This document shows, piece after piece, positions 6,395-14,564 of a stretch of DNA of 40,455 bases. The notes under the pieces are model-generated. The model made no database searches and was not told the DNA's origin. It worked only from the letters and a program-made list of their open reading frames with translations. Both the position numbers and the translations under genes were made by a program. The stretch is from Candidatus Altimarinota bacterium. GTDB taxonomy: Bacteria > Patescibacteriota > Gracilibacteria > UBA1369 > LOWO2-01-FULL-3. The stretch spans positions 1 through 40,455 of the forward strand of contig JAESSS010000071.1 in NCBI GenBank assembly GCA_016763975.1, in the 5' to 3' direction. The number at the start of each line of letters is the position of its first letter. Within the stretch, counting starts at the first letter, position 1.

Positions 6395-6462
6395 TAGATT
6401 CGATGATTAGGCTTTGTTATACCTGTTTCTGTGAGTTTTGTCACTGTCGCTGCGGGGGGATG

Positions 6463-6471
6463 TGATATAGT
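6463..6471 (+). promoter_or_regulatory. Extended -10 promoter of lgt
   Basis: TG-A-TATAGT with the hexamer at 6466-6471, eight bases before the ATG at 6480; no Shine-Dalgarno. Leaderless start inferred. Confidence 0.55.
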
Positions 6472-6479
6472 GCTTCGCG

Positions 6480-7256
6480 ATGTATATAAATACTTTTGAG
6501 GCAATTGCGCTTTCGATCGGGCCGGTGCAGGTGCGCTGGTATGGCATGCTGTTTGCGCTTGGGATTTTTTTGAATTATTGGTTGTTGGCGTGGATTTTTA
6601 AGAAGGAGGGCATTAGTCAGGAAAAACTGGATAGCGTGGTGATGTACTTGTTTATTGGACTGGTGGTTGGGGCGAGGTTGGGGGAGGTTTTGTTTTATAA
6701 TCCGGGATTTTATTTTAGTAATCCTTGGGAGATTTTGAAGATTTGGAAGGGAGGATTGGCCAGTCACGGAGCGACGATTGGGCTGTTTGTGGCATTTTGG
6801 ATTTGGGCGAAAAAGTACAAAGTTAGATTTTTGAAGTATGCGGACCTTTTGGCTTTGGGGGTGATGGTGACGGGGGCTTTTGTGAGGATTGGCAATTTCT
6901 TTAATTCGGAAATTGTGGGTATACCGACCGGGAGTGATTATGGTGTGGTTTTTGCGAGATTGGGGGAGGATTTTGCGAGACATCCGGTTCAACTTTATGA
7001 GGCGGGATTGCAGTTTGGAGTTTTTGCGATTTTGATGGCTTTTTATTTGAAAGGAAAAAAGAAGAGACCAGGTTTTTATCTGTTCACGCTTTTGCTTTTG
7101 TATTTTGGAGGCAGAATTGCTTTGGAATATTTCAAGGCGCGGCAGGTAATACCAGAAGAGCTGCCCTTTACGATGGGACAGCTCCTCAGTGTTGTGCCAG
7201 TATTGGCGGCTTTATTTTATTTTGTCTTTTATAGACCTAGAACCAACAACCTTTAA
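6480..7256 (+). CDS. lgt: Prolipoprotein diacylglyceryl transferase
   Basis: Integral membrane enzyme (258 aa, normal length) that transfers diacylglycerol from phosphatidylglycerol to the lipobox cysteine of prolipoproteins. It shows about seven membrane segments, the N-terminal VRWYGMLFALG segment, GLASHGATIG, and the Lgt signature RIGNFFNSEIVG (about residues 137-148) with its conserved Arg/Asn. Presence of Lgt fits the lipoprotein at 19.8 kb. The final 20 bases overlap the convergent doxX-like gene. Leaderless promoter directly upstream. Confidence 0.92.
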   Translation: MYINTFEAIALSIGPVQVRWYGMLFALGIFLNYWLLAWIFKKEGISQEKLDSVVMYLFIGLVVGARLGEVLFYNPGFYFSNPWEILKIWKGGLASHGATIGLFVAFWIWAKKYKVRFLKYADLLALGVMVTGAFVRIGNFFNSEIVGIPTGSDYGVVFARLGEDFARHPVQLYEAGLQFGVFAILMAFYLKGKKKRPGFYLFTLLLLYFGGRIALEYFKARQVIPEELPFTMGQLLSVVPVLAALFYFVFYRPRTNNL

Positions 7257-7692
7257 GTTTGTATTTCTTTCCAATTTGTTTGTCAGCACCCCAAAGCAAT
7301 CCAGCTTTTGTTTCAGCGATTACTCCCATTGCTACAACAAGAAGGAAGTGGAAGTCTACGATGAAGAAAAGTGCTTTTGGATCGATAGGTGGGAAAAACA
7401 AATAGAGCATTGCAAACATCAATGCTGATGCCCAAGCTGCAAGTGTTGTGAAAATACCGAATGTAAGAGCGATTCCCACGAGGAATTGTCCCCAAGCAGC
7501 AAGGAAGCTAACCCAAACAACATTGCCTTCAGCTGTAAGCCATCCCGCAAGTGATTGAAGATTAGTAGCATTGTCTAGAACAATGGCTACTGTGAATTCA
7601 GGATTGGTGATTTTGTTCCAACCATGGAAGAGGAGCATAAGCCCCAGGGAAACTCTCAAGAGGAAGAGAGCTTTTTTCGCACATTTACTCAT
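7237..7692 (-). CDS. DoxX family membrane protein
   Basis: 151-aa four-helix membrane protein of the DoxX/DoxD type: FHGWNKI near the start, GWLTAEGN, a GQFLVGIALTFGIFT helix and FFIVDFHFLLVVAMGV. The start is set at ATG 7692 (MSKCAKK); this removes 14 residues of the open frame that overlap the VKOR stop. It lies ten bases after the VKOR gene and is the last gene of a DsbA-VKOR-DoxX operon. DoxX proteins are linked to quinone or thiol redox at the membrane, which suits this company; the exact role is unknown. Confidence 0.75.
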   Translation of the reverse strand: MSKCAKKALFLLRVSLGLMLLFHGWNKITNPEFTVAIVLDNATNLQSLAGWLTAEGNVVWVSFLAAWGQFLVGIALTFGIFTTLAAWASALMFAMLYLFFPPIDPKALFFIVDFHFLLVVAMGVIAETKAGLLWGADKQIGKKYKLKGCWF

Positions 7693-7702
7693 AGGAATGT
7701 GG

Positions 7703-8125
7703 TTAAGATTTATAAGATTTAATATAACGACCAAAAATAAAGAGAATGGTCGAAGTTGTTGCAGAAAGCATGCAGTATTGGCAAATTTTGCCGATCACAA
7801 AAAGTTGTAGGTAAACAAAATATGCGGATGCCAAAAGTCCGGCGATTGTGTAGAGAGATAATATTTTGAGCACCTTGGCATTGCGTGATTCGTAATAGAA
7901 AACTGATAATAAAAATACTGAAAGATAATAAATTGCCCCGAGCAGTGCCATTGGAATGCCAAAAATAATGGAGTACTCGCTGGTCAGAACTTCGTTGCAA
8001 CCACCGATCGCACAGAGAGCGTCAGCGCCGGTGTAGTGCAGGATGGTGAGATATGTGGCATCGAGGAATCCGATGAAGGAAACGATGATGAGACCCCAGA
8101 GGAGCCATTTAGGAAGCTGCTTCAA
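7703..8125 (-). CDS. Vitamin K epoxide reductase (VKOR) family protein
   Basis: 140-aa four-to-five-helix membrane protein that reoxidises DsbA-type proteins by passing electrons to quinone. All four redox cysteines are present: loop pair C38 and C43 and the active-site CQYC at C115/C118, plus the conserved Ser of VLTSEYS and the FGIP turn. It overlaps the start of its gene with the end of the dsbA-like gene by 17 bases, so translation is probably coupled. The DsbA partner is encoded immediately upstream, a pairing known from actinobacteria and cyanobacteria. Confidence 0.85.
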   Translation of the reverse strand: MKQLPKWLLWGLIIVSFIGFLDATYLTILHYTGADALCAIGGCNEVLTSEYSIIFGIPMALLGAIYYLSVFLLSVFYYESRNAKVLKILSLYTIAGLLASAYFVYLQLFVIGKICQYCMLSATTSTILFIFGRYIKSYKS

Positions 8126-8738
8126 TTGCGTTGCGGATTAATGTTCTAAATGCGCCTTCGGAACCCGGACGGATCATTTCGCCGCTGAGGAAAAATGTTG
8201 GAGTGCCAGGAAGGTTGGCTTTGTTTGCTGATTTGAGGTCTTCACGTACAAGAGCTGCTGTGTCGGAAGAATTCATATCTTGCACAAACTGAGAGACATT
8301 GAGTCCAAGATCAGTAGCGTATGAAACGAACATGTCTTCCGGAACTACTGAATTCACCCAAGTAGTTTGGTTTGTGTAGAGGAGGTCCTGCATTTCGAAA
8401 AATTGTCCTTGTTTGCCAGCGGCTTCAGCAGCGGCAGCAGAAATATTTGCAAAATTATGAATGCTAAGTGGGAAATGTCTGTAAATATAAGTCATGTGAT
8501 CTCCAAATTCCGCCAAAAGATTCTTGACCATTGGATGGCGAGAAGCACAAGCCGGACATTGGAAATCTCCGTATTCGAGAAGAACTACTGAGGCTTCAAG
8601 GTTGCCTGCTTTCCAGTCGTCAGCGCTAACTTCGCTTGGACTAGCCACAGGACCACCACCGACTAAATTACCCATCAAATAAATTGAAGCTATAATAACA
8701 ATAACTGTGGATGCCCATATAAATATTTTCTTTCCCAT
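8109..8738 (-). CDS. Membrane-anchored DsbA-like thiol oxidase
   Basis: Extracytoplasmic thioredoxin-fold protein, 209 aa. Residues 6-24 form an uncleaved signal anchor, followed by a short linker and the DsbA domain with FQCPACASRH (C61-x-x-C64), a helical insertion (about 95-150) and the cis-proline loop GTPTFFL. It would put disulfides into exported proteins and be recycled by the VKOR encoded next. First gene of the three-gene operon. A plausible client is the 18-cysteine secreted protein at 29.9-31.1 kb. Confidence 0.85.
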   Translation of the reverse strand: MGKKIFIWASTVIVIIASIYLMGNLVGGGPVASPSEVSADDWKAGNLEASVVLLEYGDFQCPACASRHPMVKNLLAEFGDHMTYIYRHFPLSIHNFANISAAAAEAAGKQGQFFEMQDLLYTNQTTWVNSVVPEDMFVSYATDLGLNVSQFVQDMNSSDTAALVREDLKSANKANLPGTPTFFLSGEMIRPGSEGAFRTLIRNAIEAAS

Positions 8739-8830
8739 ATGAAAATTGAGGTTATTTTTAACTAGAATAGAATAAAGTCTGGTGTTTGGCTAGGACATTG
8801 TGCTAACTTCTTGCCTTGTAATCAATTTGT

Positions 8831-9619
8831 ATGAGCGTACAGTTAGACAATTATCAGGAGCTTAATGAGATGTGTTTTCCTCTACCAGCAGACACCGACT
8901 TGGGGGAGCTGAGCAAAATGATGAATATAGCTGCAGAAGAAATATCTAGAAAACTGGGAAGAGAAGTTGATGTCAGAGCAATAGGGGAGCAAGGCGATAT
9001 ATCGATGCTTTTAGAAGGGGTGAGAGAGGAGGAATATGAAGCTATCAGGGGGATGTTAAATGAAGTTGGTTTTGATTTTGATTTTTGTGATACAGAAACA
9101 ATGTTTCATGAAGTACTGTTTCCCTTTGAGATTGGTCAAAATATTGCCTTAAAGATTTTGGATCAAATTCTAAGAAGAGTAACTCCGGGACGGGCAGCAA
9201 GTGTTCAGTTTGAGAAAGCACTTGATCTTAATCTTGAAAGAACGCTAAGGGTAAGCGGAATAGAAGAATATTATATAGAGATAGTGAGAAGCCTGTGTAT
9301 GGGAGTGTCTGAATTGGTAATCAATGCCTCAGTGTTGGAATATGCGGATGTATTTGGAGGAGGCGCTACGGTAGTAGAAAATCATATTCCTATGGGGAAC
9401 AGAGGACTTGGAGAGGCAGCTAGGCCTGTATTAGTTTTTAGAAATGGCAGAATAGAGAATATCGATTTGGATGATGGACTTGAGGACCATATTTATGAAA
9501 TAGATGAAGATAGCGAATTACACACACCCCTAATGGAAATAGCCATGTCCGTGGCTACTGAGGTTGAAGAGATGGGACCTCAGTCGCAGGTACTTGTTGC
9601 TCTGTCTGACTTCGATTGA
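8831..9619 (+). CDS. Hypothetical protein (262 aa)
   Basis: Acidic soluble protein without signal or membrane segments. The N-terminal 100 residues look alpha/beta (ISRKLGREVDVRAIGEQGD), the middle is helical (about 105-170), and a Gly/Asn-rich turn (GGGATVVENHIPMGNRG) precedes an acidic C-terminus (DLDDGLEDHIYEIDEDSE). TGTAAT lies eight bases before the ATG, so the mRNA is probably leaderless. The 3' end overlaps the convergent DUF5665-like gene by 65 bases, an unusually long coding overlap. No family recognised. Confidence 0.7.
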   Translation: MSVQLDNYQELNEMCFPLPADTDLGELSKMMNIAAEEISRKLGREVDVRAIGEQGDISMLLEGVREEEYEAIRGMLNEVGFDFDFCDTETMFHEVLFPFEIGQNIALKILDQILRRVTPGRAASVQFEKALDLNLERTLRVSGIEEYYIEIVRSLCMGVSELVINASVLEYADVFGGGATVVENHIPMGNRGLGEAARPVLVFRNGRIENIDLDDGLEDHIYEIDEDSELHTPLMEIAMSVATEVEEMGPQSQVLVALSDFD

Positions 9620-9893
9620 TGCCGATTTGGAGGATGATGTCTTCGACGAAGTCGCCAAAAATCGGTACAAAACTGACTTGGGCGAGGAGGAAAACAAAGG
9701 CACCGACTAAGACGGAAGCGCCGAGGATTGAGCCAAAACCGACCATTAGGCCTTTGAGAAAAGAGAACCACATAAACTTCCAAGGGTTTTTGAAGACGCG
9801 GAGAAATTCGAGGTTTTTTAACTTATGAACCTCTTTGGTGAGGCTCTTAATTTCTTTGACGAGCTGTTTTTCGGCGTTTATTTTTGCAGACAT
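9555..9893 (-). CDS. DUF5665-like membrane protein
   Basis: 112-aa protein: an N-terminal coiled coil (KQLVKEIKSLTKEVHKLKN), then FKNPWKFMWFSFLKGLMVGFG, two membrane segments and a VPIFGDFVEDI stretch. This pattern (NPWKF, gly-rich helix, VP-x-x-GDF) matches the DUF5665 group of small membrane proteins from memory. I start it at ATG 9893 (MSAKINAEK), 9 bases from a -10, rather than at the longer open frame that would run through the divergent gene's start. Convergent overlap of 65 bases with the upstream-strand hypothetical gene. Confidence 0.65.
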   Translation of the reverse strand: MSAKINAEKQLVKEIKSLTKEVHKLKNLEFLRVFKNPWKFMWFSFLKGLMVGFGSILGASVLVGAFVFLLAQVSFVPIFGDFVEDIILQIGINRSQTEQQVPATEVPSLQPQ

Positions 9894-9902
9894 AGTGTTG
9901 TC

Positions 9903-9912
9903 ATTGTACAAT
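9903..9912. promoter_or_regulatory. Palindromic bidirectional -10 (ATTGTACAAT)
   Basis: The 10-bp palindrome reads TACAAT on both strands: 9907-9912 for the adenosyltransferase gene (six bases before its ATG) and 9903-9908 on the minus strand for the DUF5665-like gene (nine bases before its ATG). One palindrome thus seems to serve two divergent leaderless genes whose start codons are only 25 bases apart. Confidence 0.6.
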
Positions 9913-9918
9913 TGCTGC

Positions 9919-10389
9919 ATGAAAATTTCTACTAAAACTGGGGACAAAGGTGAAACATCGCTTTTTGGTGGGAGGAGAGTGCCAAAATCGGATTCGCTAA
10001 TCGAGATTGTGGGGGAGTTGGATGAGTTTCAGAGCTTTATTGGTTGGGCGATGTGCGAATGTGATGATGAGATTTTGCGGCGAATTCAGGATGATATTTA
10101 TCGATTGATGAGTTATTTCGGTTTTGAAATGAAGTGGCCTGGAAATATTGTGGCTGTGGGTGCTGAGGATGTGGGGTTTTTGGAAAGTGAAATCGAGGCG
10201 AGGGAGGGGGAAATGAGTGAATTTGTGAGGCCGGGAGGCAGTGAGGCTGCGGCGCGTTTGCATGTTTGCAGGACTGTTTGTCGGAGGGTGGAGAGGAGGG
10301 TGGTTGAAGTGGGGTGTGAAGCGGAGGTGCTGAAGTACATAAATCGGCTTAGTGACTTGCTTTTCTTGATTGCGATTGATAGGGTCTAG
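9919..10389 (+). CDS. Cob(I)alamin adenosyltransferase, PduO type
   Basis: Transfers the adenosyl group of ATP to cob(I)alamin. 156 aa, slightly short for the family. The N-terminal ATP site TKTGDKGETSLFGGRRVPKSD is diagnostic, followed by the GELDEFQSFIGWA helix and the C-terminal R-x-C-R-x-x-E-R-R helix and YINRLSDLLFLIA. The start is ATG 9919 (MKISTKTGD), not the longer frame that covers the promoter. Cobalamin is also the cofactor of QueG (16.9-18.0 kb), though QueG does not need the adenosyl form; no corrinoid synthesis genes are seen, so salvage is likely. Confidence 0.85.
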   Translation: MKISTKTGDKGETSLFGGRRVPKSDSLIEIVGELDEFQSFIGWAMCECDDEILRRIQDDIYRLMSYFGFEMKWPGNIVAVGAEDVGFLESEIEAREGEMSEFVRPGGSEAAARLHVCRTVCRRVERRVVEVGCEAEVLKYINRLSDLLFLIAIDRV

Positions 10390-10408
10390 GCCTTTTTAAT
10401 TCAAATAG

Positions 10409-10999
10409 ATGAGGCCTGATTTAGTAATTTTGTGTCCAAGAAATCGGAATAAAGAAGTTTGTAATGTGGCGACTGCGGCGGCACTTCCTGGTGTGGAGAA
10501 GATTACGCCTTATAATCCACAGAGTGTTGATGTGCATCTTAACAAAGGGAATGTTGGGGATATTGTGCGAGATAAAAATTCCCGGATCTGGTTGGTGATT
10601 GAGTTCACTGCGGTGAGAGATTATAAGATTGACGTAAGTACTGGTATCGGGATTATTGAGGAGGAAATTAGGGCCAGGATACAACAGGATTTCAGTGTAA
10701 GTACTGGGGTTGTTCAGGAGGTAGTGAGGGCTAATGTACAAGCGATTTTGCTAATGGATAAGAAGTGGGCCTGGAGGCAGAAGTTACTGTTTTATGATTC
10801 GTTCCTTACAGATCCGGATTTTGATGATGAAGAAGGGCCTCAAGAATGTTTTAAACATGTGGAGAAATATATGCCTTATTATCCATTGGTAGTGACAGAC
10901 GGGGATCATATTGAGGGAGATTTGACGAGGAAGTTGACGGAAATGCAGAAAGGACACTTTGGGAGGGGGGATATGGTGAGTCTGCTTGCTAGGGGGTGA
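10409..10999 (+). CDS. Hypothetical protein (196 aa) with internal duplication
   Basis: Unrecognised soluble protein. Residues about 73-115 contain two copies of a short unit, V-S-T-G-I/V-G-I-I-x-E-E-I-R-A-x-I/V-Q, and the DNA repeats GTAAGTACTGG at the start of each unit. The C-terminal part (YDSFLTDPDFDDEEGP... ) is acidic. TTTAAT lies eight bases before the ATG, again no Shine-Dalgarno. It follows the adenosyltransferase by 19 bases and precedes flavodoxin by 31; each has its own -10, so this is not clearly an operon. Confidence 0.6.
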   Translation: MRPDLVILCPRNRNKEVCNVATAAALPGVEKITPYNPQSVDVHLNKGNVGDIVRDKNSRIWLVIEFTAVRDYKIDVSTGIGIIEEEIRARIQQDFSVSTGVVQEVVRANVQAILLMDKKWAWRQKLLFYDSFLTDPDFDDEEGPQECFKHVEKYMPYYPLVVTDGDHIEGDLTRKLTEMQKGHFGRGDMVSLLARG

Positions 11000-11018
11000 C
11001 TTATTCGCTCTGCTTTGC

Positions 11019-11024
11019 TAGAAT
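11019..11024 (+). promoter_or_regulatory. -10 box of flavodoxin gene (leaderless)
   Basis: TAGAAT six bases before the ATG; a weak -35 GTGACT sits 17 bases upstream. Confidence 0.5.
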
Positions 11025-11030
11025 CTCGGC

Positions 11031-11459
11031 ATGTCAAAAGTACACATAGTTTACGGTAGTTGTAGCGGAAATACGCAGATGGTTTGCGAGAAAATTGCTG
11101 AGACCCTGGCCGCGAAGCATGAGGTGAAACTTTTTAAAGCGATGGCGACTGAGCCTGAAGATTTGAAGGGTTTTGATGTGCTGATTATGGCGGCGCCGAC
11201 TTATGGTCACGGAGAAATGGAAATGTATATGGAAAGGTTGATGATCAAGATGAAAGATTTTGATTTGAAAGGGGCGAAATGCGCGATTATTGCTTTGGGC
11301 GATCCTAAATATGAAGAAGATTATCACTTAGAAACTGCCAAAATGCTGAAAGATTGGCTTAAGGCCAAGGGAGCAGAGATTTTGGGTATGCCATTGAGAG
11401 TAAGTAAATCACCCGTGCCACATTTAGATGGATACATTAAGATGTGGGGGGAAAATTAG
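11031..11459 (+). CDS. Flavodoxin
   Basis: Short-chain flavodoxin, 142 aa, an FMN electron carrier. It begins with the phosphate-binding loop VYGSCSGNTQ (residues 7-16), continues with the isoalloxazine loop AAPTYGHGEM (about 54-63) and ALGDPKYEEDYHLETA (about 87-102), and ends normally. The 2-oxoacid:acceptor oxidoreductase genes begin 175 bases downstream, so it may accept electrons from that enzyme; this is inference from position. Confidence 0.9.
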   Translation: MSKVHIVYGSCSGNTQMVCEKIAETLAAKHEVKLFKAMATEPEDLKGFDVLIMAAPTYGHGEMEMYMERLMIKMKDFDLKGAKCAIIALGDPKYEEDYHLETAKMLKDWLKAKGAEILGMPLRVSKSPVPHLDGYIKMWGEN

Positions 11460-11634
11460 CTGAAACTATTGGAACGCTCTGAAAATTACAATGCTAACAA
11501 TTTTCACGACCTTTTCACTTTTGTCGGCGTCGTACAAAAAGCTAAAGTAGCGTTGCTACTAGTCACTTTTCCCTCCTTGTCAAAAGGCAAAAACTTTGTA
11601 AAAATTGACCTATTATAATTTTTAGAGCATTCCC
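11460..11634 (+). other. Intergenic region: two hairpins and the korA-like promoter
   Basis: A GAAAATT/AATTTTC hairpin (11481-11505) and AGTAGC-GTT-GCTACT (11546-11560) may end the flavodoxin transcript, but neither has a clean T-tract. TATAAT at 11614-11619 lies 15 bases before the next ATG and is the probable -10 of the oxidoreductase operon; its -35 is weak. Confidence 0.45.
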
Positions 11635-13323
11635 ATGAATCGTTTGAGAATAAAAATTGCGGGAGAGAGTGGAGCCGGACTTTTGAGTACCGGTGAAATT
11701 GTGATGAGGGCGCTACAGGATATGGGATATTATTTGGTGGCGGATCGTGAATATCCTTCGATTATTAAAGGGGAACACGCTTGTTTTACAATTAATGCGA
11801 GTGCGGAACCTGTTCATGCTTTGTGTCAGAAGGTTGATGTAATGATGGCGATTGAGAGACAGAGTTTGGAGGTTTATATTGATGATTTGTCGGATGGAGG
11901 AGTGCTGGTTTATGGCCAGGAAAGACAATTAAATATGAAAGAAGTTTTGGCTAAGGCTGAGGCGAGGGGTGTGCAGTTTGTGCACCAAAATGCGAGGACA
12001 ATTGCGATTGATCATGGAGGTTCGGTGCTGATGCAGAATATTGTTTTGGTGGGAATGCTGTGGAAGACTTTGGGATTTGCTTATGAACTTATTGAGGCGG
12101 AGGTGAAGAGAAAATTTGCTAGTAAACCGCGTTTGTTGGCGATTGATTTGAAATGTTTGCGAGATGGATATGATGGAGCCGAAACAAAAATGAAGTTGGA
12201 GGTACCTAGCGCGAAAAATGAAACGATTCTAATGAACGGGACCAAAAGTATTGCGCTTGGGGCGATCCATGCGGGATGTCGGGCATATTTTGCTTATCCA
12301 ATGAGTCCTTCTAGTGGGATTTTGAAACACTTGGCTGACTATGCCAGTGAGACTGATATGCTTGTGAAACAGGTTGAGGATGAGATTAGTGTGGCCAATA
12401 TGGCTTTGGGCGCGATGCACATGGGTACGCGTGCTTTGTGTGGCACGGCTGGTGGTGGATTTGATTTGATGACGGAGACAGTTAGTTTGTCGGGGATAAT
12501 TGAGACGCCTTTTGTGGTGGTGGTTGCTCAGAGGCCGGGGCCGGCGACTGGTTTGCCGACTTGGACTGGGCAGGGAGATTTGGATTTGGCGATTTATGGA
12601 GGGCATGGGGAATTTCCGAGGATTGTGATTGGATGTGGAGATAGCGCGGATAGTTTTGATTTGATTCAACATGCTTTTGATTTGGCGGAAGAATTTCAGA
12701 CGGTTGTTGTGGTGCTGACAGAAAAGGCGATTGTAAAATCGCAGTGGACTATTCCAACTTTTGAACAAAACAAGATTCCGATAGTTAGAAATTTGGAGCA
12801 GGGAGAAAAACGTTATGAGATTACGGAAAGTGGCCTCTCCAAGAGATGGTTGCCGGGAACGAGTGACAATTTTTATTATGCGAATAGTGATGAACATTTG
12901 GAGGATGGGACTTTGACTGAGGAGGCGGGACCAGCTGGAGAGATGTATGCCAAGAGGATGAGGAAACTGACTTTGATTGAAGCTGTTTTGCCGGAGCCGG
13001 AGCTTTATGGACCAAAAAATGCGAAGATTTCCTTTGTAGGATGGGGTTCGAGCAAAAATGTGATGAGAGATGTGATTGCGGAGAGGGATGATGTGAATTA
13101 TTTACACTATTCTTTTGTCTGGCCGTTGAAGGTGGATGTGTTGAAGAAGTTTTTTGAAGAAAATACGAATGTTCATTTGATTGAAGGTAATTATAATGGG
13201 CAGTTTGGGAATTTGGTGAGAGCAAAGAGTGGTTTGGAATTTAAAGGAAAATTATTAAAATGGGACGGACGTTCTATTTTTGTTGATGAAGTAATTAACT
13301 ATATCGATGAGCAAACAAAATGA
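11635..13323 (+). CDS. 2-oxoacid:ferredoxin oxidoreductase, fused gamma-alpha subunit
   Basis: 562-aa fusion. Residues 1 to about 190 are the gamma domain (KIAGESGAGLLSTGE, REYPSIIKGEHAC), which helps coenzyme A and electron handling; about 195-562 are the alpha part (GTKSIALGAIHAGCRAYFAYPMSPSS, QVEDEISVANMALGA, GTAGGGFDLMTE, QRPGPATGLPTWTGQGDL). With the beta subunit it interconverts 2-oxoacid plus CoA and acyl-CoA plus CO2, giving reduced ferredoxin or flavodoxin. The gamma-alpha fusion is typical of the KorA-type branch. Substrate (pyruvate, 2-oxoglutarate or branched-chain acids) cannot be read off. The stop overlaps the beta gene by 17 bases. Confidence 0.85.
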   Translation: MNRLRIKIAGESGAGLLSTGEIVMRALQDMGYYLVADREYPSIIKGEHACFTINASAEPVHALCQKVDVMMAIERQSLEVYIDDLSDGGVLVYGQERQLNMKEVLAKAEARGVQFVHQNARTIAIDHGGSVLMQNIVLVGMLWKTLGFAYELIEAEVKRKFASKPRLLAIDLKCLRDGYDGAETKMKLEVPSAKNETILMNGTKSIALGAIHAGCRAYFAYPMSPSSGILKHLADYASETDMLVKQVEDEISVANMALGAMHMGTRALCGTAGGGFDLMTETVSLSGIIETPFVVVVAQRPGPATGLPTWTGQGDLDLAIYGGHGEFPRIVIGCGDSADSFDLIQHAFDLAEEFQTVVVVLTEKAIVKSQWTIPTFEQNKIPIVRNLEQGEKRYEITESGLSKRWLPGTSDNFYYANSDEHLEDGTLTEEAGPAGEMYAKRMRKLTLIEAVLPEPELYGPKNAKISFVGWGSSKNVMRDVIAERDDVNYLHYSFVWPLKVDVLKKFFEENTNVHLIEGNYNGQFGNLVRAKSGLEFKGKLLKWDGRSIFVDEVINYIDEQTK

Positions 13324-14185
13324 CAATTTGGCACAGAGCGCTGAGAAGTTTATGAAGTGGGAAAATGACAACAAAATAAACTGGTGCAACAGCTGCGGAA
13401 ACTATGCTGTGCACAATGCGATGAAACGGGCTTTTGCTTTAGAAGGACTCGGCATCAAAGATGTGTTGATGTGTTTTGATGTGGGATGTTGTGGAAACGG
13501 TTCAGACAAGATCGAAGGTTATACAATGCACGGTCTACACGGTCGTGTGATCCCATTGGCAGCCGGAGCAGCGATTTCTAATCCAAAGATGAAGGTAGTG
13601 GCGATTGCCGGAGATGGAGGCACGTTTTCGGAAGGAGTGAATCATTTGATTCATGGTGTGAGAAATGATTATCCAATTGTATTTTTGATGCATAACAATG
13701 AAAACTACGGCCTGACCACCGGCCAAGCTTCAGCGACTACTCGTTGTAAGACCAAGATGAATGGGGCGCCGGAAGGAGTGGTGGTGCCACCTTTAAATGC
13801 TTGTGATTTGGTGCTGAGTTGTAGTCCGAGTTTTGTGGCGAGGACCTTTTCTGGGGATGTGGAGCAGATGGCTGAGATTATGAGGGTGGCCTTGAATCAT
13901 GATGGATTTTCTTTTATCGAAATTTTGCAAACTTGTCCGACTTATAACCGAGTAACTCCTGAAGAATGGTACGAAGAAAGAGTTAAGCCGGTGACGGATC
14001 ACGACGTGACTGATCTGTGGGCAGCACGAAAGATTTGTCAGGATATGGATGTCAATGTGGCGACTGGGATCTTGTACAGAGATGAAAAACGAAAAGGATT
14101 TATGAATGTTCAGACCAATAGACAGGGAGTCAAAACTTCGCTGGTAGAGGAGGTGAAACATTATGATATCGGGAAGTTCTTGTAG
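13307..14185 (+). CDS. 2-oxoacid:ferredoxin oxidoreductase, beta subunit
   Basis: 292-aa thiamine-pyrophosphate subunit. It has the CNSCGN iron-sulfur/TPP region (Cys 27 and 30), CCGNG at 61-65, the TPP-Mg motif GDGGTFSEG at 102-110 with the NNENYGLTTGQ segment at about 130-140, and the usual NGAPEG and CPTYN regions. There is no separate ferredoxin (delta) subunit nearby, as expected for the two-gene KorAB layout. ATG at 13307 lies inside the end of the alpha gene, so translation is probably coupled. Confidence 0.88.
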   Translation: MSKQNDNLAQSAEKFMKWENDNKINWCNSCGNYAVHNAMKRAFALEGLGIKDVLMCFDVGCCGNGSDKIEGYTMHGLHGRVIPLAAGAAISNPKMKVVAIAGDGGTFSEGVNHLIHGVRNDYPIVFLMHNNENYGLTTGQASATTRCKTKMNGAPEGVVVPPLNACDLVLSCSPSFVARTFSGDVEQMAEIMRVALNHDGFSFIEILQTCPTYNRVTPEEWYEERVKPVTDHDVTDLWAARKICQDMDVNVATGILYRDEKRKGFMNVQTNRQGVKTSLVEEVKHYDIGKFL

Positions 14186-14188
14186 AAG

Positions 14189-14217
14189 TTGACAAATTCA
14201 CCCCTAGGTGTCATTAT
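14189..14217 (+). promoter_or_regulatory. Promoter of the 104-aa gene
   Basis: TTGACA (14189-14194), 17 bases, CATTAT (14212-14217). The spacer contains CACC-CCTA-GGTG, a possible operator core with CCTAGG that recurs in the next promoter (14565). Confidence 0.65.
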
Positions 14218-14245
14218 TGGAGCTTGATTTATTAAATTAGAAACT

Positions 14246-14560
14246 ATGTCAGTAAAAATTCCAGACTTTGAGGTGAGAAACAGTGGAAACACTACTCTCC
14301 TTGATTTTGAGCTAGGAGGTGACCAGTTAACCGCAGAGGTTATTTATAATAGTAATCCGAAGGAAGAAAATGGACATCGAGATTTGATATCTGTTAGGGA
14401 TGCTAATACGCAGGTCGACGTTGCTATTACGCCTGAGATAAAGCATACCGTCAACGGTATCATTGATCTGATGACGACTCGGCTACTTGATCATCTTGCA
14501 GGCGATGAGCCAGACTCAGATGAATATGAAGCTTATCTTGCCGGAGAGGAAGGCTCGTAA
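14246..14560 (+). CDS. Hypothetical acidic protein (104 aa)
   Basis: Small acidic protein with a beta-rich start (IPDFEVRNSGNTTLLDFELGG) and a helical C-terminal half ending in Asp/Glu-rich sequence (GDEPDSDEYEAYLAGEEGS). No signal peptide, no cysteines and no known motif. Own promoter upstream; the next small gene also has its own. Its codon use matches the native genes. Function unknown. Confidence 0.6.
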   Translation: MSVKIPDFEVRNSGNTTLLDFELGGDQLTAEVIYNSNPKEENGHRDLISVRDANTQVDVAITPEIKHTVNGIIDLMTTRLLDHLAGDEPDSDEYEAYLAGEEGS

Positions 14561-14564
14561 GTTC

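Noticed and set aside
9835-9918. Longer N-terminus for the cobalamin adenosyltransferase
   Set aside because: It would run through the divergent gene's start and the shared -10; the family motif begins right after the ATG at 9919.
12229-13225. Minus-strand frames of 134-222 aa within the oxidoreductase alpha gene
   Set aside because: Composition (Asn/Ser/His/Arg-rich) and complete overlap with a well-recognised gene.
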